Source: CBDATB01 sp965199745
GTDB taxonomy: Bacteria > Bacteroidota > Bacteroidia > Cytophagales > Flammeovirgaceae
DNA: 64,000 nucleotides
Direction of reading: 5' to 3'
Assembly: GCA_965199745.1 (NCBI GenBank)
Contig: CBDATB010000012.1
Location: forward strand, 248,001 to 312,000
The notes under the pieces were generated by a model that did not search any database, had not been told where the DNA came from, and worked only from the letters and a program-made list of their open reading frames with translations. Numbering within the stretch: position 1 is the first letter of the stretch; each line of letters begins with the position of its first letter. Below are positions 57,735 to 64,000 of the stretch, one piece after another. The position numbers and the translations under genes were made by a program.

Positions 57735-58313
57735 ATGGCTGAATCCTTAAAAAACCAAAACAGTTATAGAAACTTGATTATTATTGTTTCTGTGTTGATA
57801 CCTGTGTTAGTTGCTTTCCTTATTCTCATACCGCAAACCGGTAGGCTGGGCGATTGGGATGTTTCTTTTCTACCTCATTTACACGGCGTACTCAACAGTT
57901 TGACTGCTGTTTGTTTAGTTGCTGCATTTTGGGCTATCAAAAATAAAAACATTACTTTGCATCGCAATTTCATGATGACAGCCGTTTTCTTGTCTGTTGT
58001 CTTTTTGATCTCTTATGTAATTTATCACTTTCAGGGCGTACCTACTTTATATGGCGATACAGACAGAAACGGAAGCGTTTCGGCAGTAGAAAAAGTAGCA
58101 GCGGGAAATATTCGTTATCTATATTACTTTGTACTAATGACACATATTATTTTGTCTGCTATTGTTGTTCCCTTTGTATTATTTGCCCTTTATTACGCTT
58201 TGTCGAAGCAGTTTGACAGACACCAGGAAGTTGTTAAATGGTCTTTTCCTATTTGGTTGTATGTGGCAATTTCTGGTGTGGTCGTCTATCTGATGATAAA
58301 ACCATATTACTAA
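57735..58313 (+). CDS. DUF420 family membrane protein
   Basis: 192 residues, five hydrophobic helices. HLHGVLNSLTAVCLVAAFWA, HRNFMMTAVFLSVVFLISYV and the His residues in YHFQG and THIIL fit DUF420. DUF420 proteins are usually encoded with cytochrome oxidase and SCO1 genes and have a proposed role in oxidase maturation. A small Cys protein follows 44 bases on, in keeping with that setting, although no oxidase gene is in the window. Confidence 0.88.
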   Translation: MAESLKNQNSYRNLIIIVSVLIPVLVAFLILIPQTGRLGDWDVSFLPHLHGVLNSLTAVCLVAAFWAIKNKNITLHRNFMMTAVFLSVVFLISYVIYHFQGVPTLYGDTDRNGSVSAVEKVAAGNIRYLYYFVLMTHIILSAIVVPFVLFALYYALSKQFDRHQEVVKWSFPIWLYVAISGVVVYLMIKPYY

Positions 58314-58357
58314 TGAATTATCGCTTATTTTGTCATTGGCAAAACTTAATTATTCAT

Positions 58358-58603
58358 ATGAAAAAAATCATTTGTTTTTTTGCTTTGCTTTTATTGCTAA
58401 CTGTCTTCTTACCTGAATTTGCCGAATCGCAATGTGCCATGTGTAAAGCTGCTGTAGAAAATCATCAGCACGATGAAACGAGTTTTATCGGCTCTGGACT
58501 CAATAAAGGTATTCTGTATTTGATGGTTGTTCCCTATATTTTAATCACCATTATTGGCTATGCCTGGTACAAGCACAGCAAAAAGCGTCAGCCCGCTGAT
58601 TAA
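58358..58603 (+). CDS. Small membrane protein with CxxC motif
   Basis: 81 residues from ATG 58358. A signal-like hydrophobic start (FFALLLLLTVFLPEFAESQ) is followed by CAMCKAAVENHQ, i.e. a CxxC next to the processed N-terminus, then GLNKGILYLMVVPYILITII, a second membrane helix, and a basic tail. In Bacteroidota such proteins sit beside DUF420/SCO1 genes, so a thiol or copper role in cytochrome oxidase assembly is a reasonable inference. Its 3' end overlaps the following kinase gene. Confidence 0.78.
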   Translation: MKKIICFFALLLLLTVFLPEFAESQCAMCKAAVENHQHDETSFIGSGLNKGILYLMVVPYILITIIGYAWYKHSKKRQPAD

Positions 58604-61600
58604 TAAAAAGAGGAAAATATTTCTGTACCTCTCTTTTACTTCTTTATTTATTGCGGCATTTTTAGGATATCTGTTTTTAAAATACCCTATGAGCGACTTG
58701 TATTGCAAAAGGGTTACCAAGCACTTGGCCAATCAAGCCAGAATAATTGAAAGCAATATTTTCAAAGTAGAAAGAGTCCTTGAAGGATGTGGTAATTTAT
58801 TCGATCAACCAATTTCCCCGCCCAAATATCCTATTTACGTTTATCAAGATCGACAATTAATCTACTGGTCTGAGCATCTTTACGAATTTTCTTACCATGA
58901 TATATCTGGTTATTTTGTGGAGAAGTGCCTCGATAAAAGTTTCGGTACTTTTTTTATCAAAAAGTCAAATTTAAGTCTCAAAGGTCATGATTATGAGATT
59001 GTATCGGTTATTCCACTAAAAAATAAATACAGAATTGAAAACGAGTTTTTACAAACAGGCCTCAACGCCGATATATTCCCCGATGGTTTGGTGGATATTT
59101 CACTGGAAAAAAATAAGCGGTATAACATATATAATCCTTTTGGAATATACCTTTTTTCACTTCGATTTACGAAAAATGATAGCTATCATTTTGATAAGCA
59201 ATTTGTTATTTTATTTTTTATTTTTGTTAGCCTATTATTCTTTTATTTTTATTTGCACAATTACCTGATCCTTTCTTTGCGCTTGGGCAAGCAGTTATAC
59301 GCTTTTACAATTCTCATTGTCTTTATTATAGGGATACGTGCTTTAATGATTTTTTTTGAAATACCTTATCAGGTGATAGAATGGCAGCTATTTTCTCCAA
59401 AGCTTTTTGCATCTTCATTTATCTCTCCGTCTTTGGGTGATTTTTTTCTAAACATTGTTTCAATAACTATTATTATTATTTTTCTATCCCTCCGTTTTAT
59501 CGCTATACTTCATTACAAAAATTTAGCCCAATCTCACCAACTTGTCAAGTTAGCTTTTATTAGTTTTCTTATTTTTTTGAGCTACCTTTTTCTTTATGGC
59601 ATTCGGCTTTTTACGTATGATATTTACTTTAATTCAAAAATTGTTATAGATATTACTAAAGAGATTGACACTACTTATATTAAACTTTTTGCTTACCTGA
59701 TATTCGTCTTCATCTCTGTGTGTTATTTTTTAATTTCTCATATATGCGCCAAGTTATTGCAAGAATTATCCCGCAATACTAAGCATTTAATAGCAGTGTT
59801 TTTATTGGGTAATTTATCTGTTTTATGCTCATCAATATTTTTAAATATTCATAATTATTTTTTATTTTTTCTCAATATTTCTTATTTATTTATTATTTGC
59901 TATTACAAAATTGTAGACTATCTGCCCAAGAGTGGTTATATGGCACTTTTATATTTATTTTTCTGCTCTTTAATTTGTGCCTTCGCAGCTGCTTATTCTG
60001 AATATCAGTTTGAACGAGTGAAGACCAGACAGCAGAAAGACAAGTTTGCAGACAATTTATTGTTAGAAAATGATTTGTATGGTGAGTATTTATTGAGTCG
60101 TATTATGGAAAAAGTTCAGCATGACCAGCGCAAGTACAATACTTTTTCTTTTCTCTTCGACAGTGCCGACCTTTATTCCACCGATTTTGCTTCCCAGAAA
60201 ATTAGAAGGATTTATGTGGATAGGCATTTTGATAAATACAGCCTTGATATTTTGTTTTTTAATGCTTTAGGCAGGCCCTACGGTCGCCCTAATGAAGAAA
60301 GCTATAATACCTTATACCAACGTTTTGCTGCCGCACAATACCATAGCCCTTATAATAATATTCGTTCTTGTAACGATTTACAACAGGGAATAAAAGCTTA
60401 CTATGCTTTTATTCCTTTACATATCAGTGAAAAACCCATTGGATATATAGTACTTAATTTAAAGCTCAGAAAAATAACCCCCAATAGTATTTACCCTATA
60501 TTTTTTGTAGACAAGAAATACACCTTTGCTAATTTGTACCATGACTACAGCTATGCCATTTATAAAGAAAATAAAATATTGTATAGCTATGGGAATTACA
60601 ATTACGATAAGCAATTAATAGATAAATTTTCGATAGGGAATAATGAGCTTAAATTCTCTGATTTTATTCACCGAAGGGTGTTTAGTCCTAATGGGCAGAC
60701 TTTGGTTATTTCTTCTGAGGTCTACCCGCTGATTAATGTATTTTCTAATTTTTCTTTTCTTTTTTTACTCTTAATACTAGTAACAATTATTATATTTTTT
60801 GCACACAATTTTCTGTTGAAAAACGAATACAAACGACTGAACTTTTCTACCCGAATACAGCTCTACTTGAATACGGCTTTTTCGGTGCCTCTTTTCGTAG
60901 TGAGTATCGTAACAGTTAGTATGTTGAGTAAGGCTAACACAGCAGAAACTGAGCAGTATTACATAAGACGTGCGCTGAATGTAGCTTCTGAATTATCGCT
61001 AAAAGTTTCTGCCTTCCGAAGTGGTAATATTAGTAAAGACGACTTGAAAGCGTTTTTGGTAGGAATTGCTAAATATACCCAATCAGATATTAACTTATAT
61101 GGTACCGATGGTAGGCTGTTGGTAACCAATCAGCGTTATCTCTTTGATAATGCGCTATTGACCCGCTTGCTCAACCCTTCCGCATACCGCGATTTGATCT
61201 TGCGGGTGCGTAATAAAAAAATACTCAATGAACAAATTGGTTCATTTAATTATAGCACTGCCTATGTAGGGATTAAATCCTTTGACACGGAGAATATTAC
61301 GGGTATATTGGGTATTCCATTTTTTGAATCAAAGTACACTTACGATCAGAAAATTATTGATGTATTCACTACTATTTTGAATATCTTTACCTTTATACTT
61401 TTGATATTGCTTGTATTACTTTATTTTCTTACCCGCTCCTTAACAGAGCCTTTATTATTATTAACACAGAAAATTAAAAAAATTAGTTTGAGCGACTATA
61501 ATGAACCACTGCATTATCCTGCCAAAGATGAAATTGGTTTGCTGGTGGGAGAATATAATAAGATGCTCGTTAAGTTAGAAAAAAATAAGGCTGCTTTAGC

Positions 61601-62273
61601 AAGAAGTGAGAAACAGACAGCTTGGCGCGAAATTGCCCAACAAGTAGCTCACGAAATTAAAAACCCACTTACGCCTATGAAACTAACCATTCAGCAGCTC
61701 CAGCGCGTGATGGTGGACAACGTAGGCAAAACGCCCGATATTATTAACATGTTACTCCATCAAATTGAAATCCTCAATGATATTGCTACTTCTTTTTCTT
61801 CTTTTGCCAAAATGCCTTTACCAGTACAAAGAAGATTTGAGATAAGCAGTACTTTACATCATACTATTGTGCTTTATGAAAGTAACCCTACAGTAAAAAT
61901 AGAAAAGAATATACCCAATGCTCAGTTCTTTGTGTTAGGTGATGATCAAATGATGGGTAGAATTTTTAATAATTTAATTTTGAATGCTATTCAGTCCGTT
62001 GCTGAAGATAAAAGCATTTATATTTGCATTAGTATTAAGGTGAAGGCAACAAACAGGGTTTTCATAGAATTTAGAGACAATGGGCAGGGAATTCCTGAAG
62101 AAATTCAATCTAAAATATTTATGCCTAATTTTACCACTAAAATGAATGGTATGGGTATTGGACTGGCAATTGCCAAACGCGGTATTGAGCATTGTGGCGG
62201 TAATATCTGGTTCGAGACAAAACCTAATGAAGGAACTTCTTTTTTTATAGAGTTACCCTTGTATAAAATATAA
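58560..62273 (+). CDS. Very large NtrY-like sensor histidine kinase
   Basis: About 1,237 residues. The start is uncertain: ATG 58560 overlaps the previous gene by 44 bases; a later non-ATG start before KKRKIFLYL is possible. A first helix is followed by a periplasmic part, then about nine hydrophobic helices (residues ~210-480), a second extracytoplasmic region (~490-715), a helix, a third sensor region and a last helix leading into a HAMP domain (ILLVLLYFLTRSLTEPLLLL). The kinase core shows AWREIAQQVAHEIKNPLTPM with the phospho-acceptor His, NLILNAIQSVAED (N box), FRDNGQGIPEEI (G1) and GMGIGLAIAKRG (G2). The HEIKNPLTPMK form is that of NtrY-type kinases. No response regulator is adjacent. 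Confidence 0.85.
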   Translation: MPGTSTAKSVSPLINKKRKIFLYLSFTSLFIAAFLGYLFLKYPMSDLYCKRVTKHLANQARIIESNIFKVERVLEGCGNLFDQPISPPKYPIYVYQDRQLIYWSEHLYEFSYHDISGYFVEKCLDKSFGTFFIKKSNLSLKGHDYEIVSVIPLKNKYRIENEFLQTGLNADIFPDGLVDISLEKNKRYNIYNPFGIYLFSLRFTKNDSYHFDKQFVILFFIFVSLLFFYFYLHNYLILSLRLGKQLYAFTILIVFIIGIRALMIFFEIPYQVIEWQLFSPKLFASSFISPSLGDFFLNIVSITIIIIFLSLRFIAILHYKNLAQSHQLVKLAFISFLIFLSYLFLYGIRLFTYDIYFNSKIVIDITKEIDTTYIKLFAYLIFVFISVCYFLISHICAKLLQELSRNTKHLIAVFLLGNLSVLCSSIFLNIHNYFLFFLNISYLFIICYYKIVDYLPKSGYMALLYLFFCSLICAFAAAYSEYQFERVKTRQQKDKFADNLLLENDLYGEYLLSRIMEKVQHDQRKYNTFSFLFDSADLYSTDFASQKIRRIYVDRHFDKYSLDILFFNALGRPYGRPNEESYNTLYQRFAAAQYHSPYNNIRSCNDLQQGIKAYYAFIPLHISEKPIGYIVLNLKLRKITPNSIYPIFFVDKKYTFANLYHDYSYAIYKENKILYSYGNYNYDKQLIDKFSIGNNELKFSDFIHRRVFSPNGQTLVISSEVYPLINVFSNFSFLFLLLILVTIIIFFAHNFLLKNEYKRLNFSTRIQLYLNTAFSVPLFVVSIVTVSMLSKANTAETEQYYIRRALNVASELSLKVSAFRSGNISKDDLKAFLVGIAKYTQSDINLYGTDGRLLVTNQRYLFDNALLTRLLNPSAYRDLILRVRNKKILNEQIGSFNYSTAYVGIKSFDTENITGILGIPFFESKYTYDQKIIDVFTTILNIFTFILLILLVLLYFLTRSLTEPLLLLTQKIKKISLSDYNEPLHYPAKDEIGLLVGEYNKMLVKLEKNKAALARSEKQTAWREIAQQVAHEIKNPLTPMKLTIQQLQRVMVDNVGKTPDIINMLLHQIEILNDIATSFSSFAKMPLPVQRRFEISSTLHHTIVLYESNPTVKIEKNIPNAQFFVLGDDQMMGRIFNNLILNAIQSVAEDKSIYICISIKVKATNRVFIEFRDNGQGIPEEIQSKIFMPNFTTKMNGMGIGLAIAKRGIEHCGGNIWFETKPNEGTSFFIELPLYKI

Positions 62274-62321
62274 GTGTTCTTTCATAATTCTTAAAATTTC
62301 TAATTTTTTAATGTCAATCCT

Positions 62322-63497
62322 TTGAACGTATTTATTATTTCAGCAGTCCGCACGCCGCTTGGCAGTTTTGGTGGCACTCTTTCCACAGTGTCTGCACCGA
62401 GGTTAGGAGCTATTGCCATTGAAGGTGCACTTGATAAAGCAGCAGTAAATCCCCAAGAGGTACAAGAGGTTTTTATGGGTAATGTAGTATCTGCAAATTT
62501 AGGTCAAGCTCCTGCACGTCAGGCGGCTATTTATGCCAATATTGGCTATCACACACCTTGTACCACAGTCAATAAAGTATGTGCCTCTGGCACTAAAGCG
62601 GTGATGTTAGGCACTCAAGCTATTATGACAGACCAAGCAGATATTGTCGTTGCCGGAGGTATGGAAAATATGTCTGCTATTCCTTATTATCTACCCAAAG
62701 CCAGGCATGGCTACACTTATGGACATGGTGAAATTATTGATGGTTTGGCCAGGGATGCTTTGAGCGATGCCTACAACCATCAAGCGATGGGTGTTTGTGG
62801 TGATAATACTGCCCGAAAGTATAATATTAGTCGAGAAAAGCAAGATGCGTTTTCTGTGCAATCTTACCAACGCAGTGCTGAGAGCACCCAAAAAGGTTAT
62901 TTTAAGCGTGAAATTATTCCTGTATCTGTGCCGAACAGAAAAAAGATCTGTACACTAGTTGATGAAGATGAAGAATATAAACGGGTAAAATTTGAAAAAA
63001 TACCCACGTTGCCACCAGCTTTTACAAAAGATGGTACAGTAACCGCCGCTAATGCTTCTACCATCAACGATGGGGCTGCTGCCTTGGTTCTTGCTAGTGA
63101 ATCAAAAGTGAAAGCTTTGGGTTTAAAACCCCTAGCTAAGATTATCAGCTTTGCCGATGCTGCTCAAGCACCCGAATGGTTTACTACCGCACCAATTTTA
63201 GCAGCACACAAAGCACTCAAGAAAGCAAATCTATCGATAGAAGATATTGATTTTTTTGAAGTTAATGAGGCCTTTGCCGTAGTGGTGTTGGCTTTTATGG
63301 AGCAGATGCGAGTGTCCCAAGATAAAGTTAATGTATTTGGCGGCGCAGTTTCTTTAGGGCATCCTATTGGGGCGTCTGGTGCGCGTATTATTACTACACT
63401 AAATAATGTATTACAGCAAAAACAAGGTACTCTCGGTATGGCAGCTATTTGCAACGGCGGTGGTGGTGCTTCTGTAATTATCATAGAGAAACAGTAA
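62322..63497 (+). CDS. Acetyl-CoA C-acetyltransferase (thiolase)
   Basis: 391 residues from TTG 62322 (MNVFIISAVRTPLGSFGG). Condenses two acetyl-CoA or cleaves 3-ketoacyl-CoA. The nucleophile Cys is in NKVCASGTKAV, the middle signature is IVVAGGMENMS, the catalytic His is in GHPIGASGARI and the second Cys in AICNGGGGASVI. Full length for the biosynthetic/degradative thiolase family. It follows the kinase by 48 bases and precedes yebC by 16. Confidence 0.95.
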   Translation: MNVFIISAVRTPLGSFGGTLSTVSAPRLGAIAIEGALDKAAVNPQEVQEVFMGNVVSANLGQAPARQAAIYANIGYHTPCTTVNKVCASGTKAVMLGTQAIMTDQADIVVAGGMENMSAIPYYLPKARHGYTYGHGEIIDGLARDALSDAYNHQAMGVCGDNTARKYNISREKQDAFSVQSYQRSAESTQKGYFKREIIPVSVPNRKKICTLVDEDEEYKRVKFEKIPTLPPAFTKDGTVTAANASTINDGAAALVLASESKVKALGLKPLAKIISFADAAQAPEWFTTAPILAAHKALKKANLSIEDIDFFEVNEAFAVVVLAFMEQMRVSQDKVNVFGGAVSLGHPIGASGARIITTLNNVLQQKQGTLGMAAICNGGGGASVIIIEKQ

Positions 63498-63513
63498 AAT
63501 CTAATCATTCATT

Positions 63514-64000
63514 ATGGCAGGACATAGTAAATGGGCGAATATTAAACACAGAAAAGGCACCCAAGATGCAAAAAGGAGTAAGATATTTACAAAGCTAATT
63601 AAAGAAATCACTGTCGCCTCTAAAGAGGGTGGCGAAGATCCTACAGCAAACCCCAGACTCAGATTAGCTATTCAGAATGCTAGGGGTAGGAATATGTCTA
63701 AAGATACTATAGAAAGAGCCGTGAAGAAGGGTCAAGGTAGCGAGGCTGCTAACTATGTAGAACTTACCTACGAGGGATATGCACTCGGTGGCGTGGCCGT
63801 TTTTGTAGAATGCTCCACCGACAATCAAAATCGAACTATTTCCAATGTCAGAAGTGCTTTTAATAAAAATGGCGGTAGCTTAAATAAAAACGGTTCTTTA
63901 GAATTTGTATTTGATAGAAAAGGCATTTTTCATTTTAACTTACCCGAAGGTGCTGATGAAGATGAAATAATGCTTGAGCTAATTGACAGCGGCGCAGAAG
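63514..64000 (+). CDS. yebC: YebC/PmpR family protein (3' end outside window)
   Basis: The first 162 codons of a ~240-residue protein. MAGHSKWANIKHRKGTQDAK is the diagnostic start, followed by NPRLRLAIQNARGRNMSKDT, YEGYALGGVAVFVECSTDN and GSLEFVFDRKGIF. YebC proteins are known as DNA-binding regulators, and members of the family have been linked to relief of ribosome stalling on proline-rich sequences. It is 16 bases behind the thiolase stop. Cut by the window edge. Confidence 0.96.
   Translation, partial: MAGHSKWANIKHRKGTQDAKRSKIFTKLIKEITVASKEGGEDPTANPRLRLAIQNARGRNMSKDTIERAVKKGQGSEAANYVELTYEGYALGGVAVFVECSTDNQNRTISNVRSAFNKNGGSLNKNGSLEFVFDRKGIFHFNLPEGADEDEIMLELIDSGAE

Overview
This is a Bacteroidota chromosome segment. 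The evidence is a Bacteroidota-type 16S rRNA gene, family genes typical of the phylum (PorW/SprE of the type IX secretion system, DUF4835, DUF4293, DUF3098, a Porin_10-like barrel, the bacteroidotal RpoZ), weak Shine-Dalgarno signals, and several promoters of the phylum's TTTG-N18-20-TAnnTTTG form. The base composition is AT-rich. Genus cannot be assigned by eye; a free-living member of the Chitinophagales/Saprospirales side of the phylum is a guess only.

Layout. 1-4.5 kb: the 3' part of uvrA, a wrecked caspase-Sel1 gene, a dihydroceramide-desaturase-like gene and an orphan bifunctional hisB. 4.5-6.4 kb: a 16S rRNA gene with promoter, boxA-like leader and a clear pre-16S processing stem, then tRNA-Ile and nothing more of the rRNA operon. 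6.4-13.5 kb: an accessory region holding a TIR-domain remnant, an unusual lipoprotein next to a broken intradiol-dioxygenase gene, an intact MmeI-like restriction-modification enzyme with visibly higher GC, and several decayed small genes. 13.5-18.3 kb: an rRNA/tRNA methyltransferase, a DASS transporter, a porin and a glycosyltransferase remnant. 18.4-22.5 kb: a truncated S10 operon (L3-L4-L23-L2-S19-L22-S3). 22.5-31.4 kb: rpoZ-coaBC-DUF4835, radA, asparaginase, DUF4293 and porW. 31.4-34.5 kb: a decayed BcgI-like restriction system. 34.9-54.8 kb: a PIG-L deacetylase, nrnA, a tail-specific protease, a maf-DUF445-hydrolase-membrane MurF cluster, pckA, a pnuC-ftsX-DUF3098-dprA run, a sodium:solute symporter with a coupled 46-residue membrane protein, and recG. 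55-64 kb: a decayed lipoprotein gene, a class IV aminotransferase, DUF420 with a small Cys protein, a very large NtrY-like kinase, a thiolase and the start of yebC.

Two themes run through the window. First, gene clusters that are normally long in this phylum are cut short (rRNA operon, S10 operon, rpoZ-coaBC cluster, ftsX cluster, his genes), which suggests extensive rearrangement. Second, accessory and defence-type genes are decaying (caspase, TIR, BcgI-like system, dioxygenase, small proteins) while housekeeping genes are intact. In four of the decayed genes the internal stop sits where the family carries a Trp. I saw no insertion sequence, CRISPR array or prophage. Nothing here proves a new intact defence system; the best intact leads are the membrane-anchored MurF with its hydrolase, the small symporter-coupled protein, the lipoprotein/dioxygenase pair and the sphingolipid-desaturase homologue.
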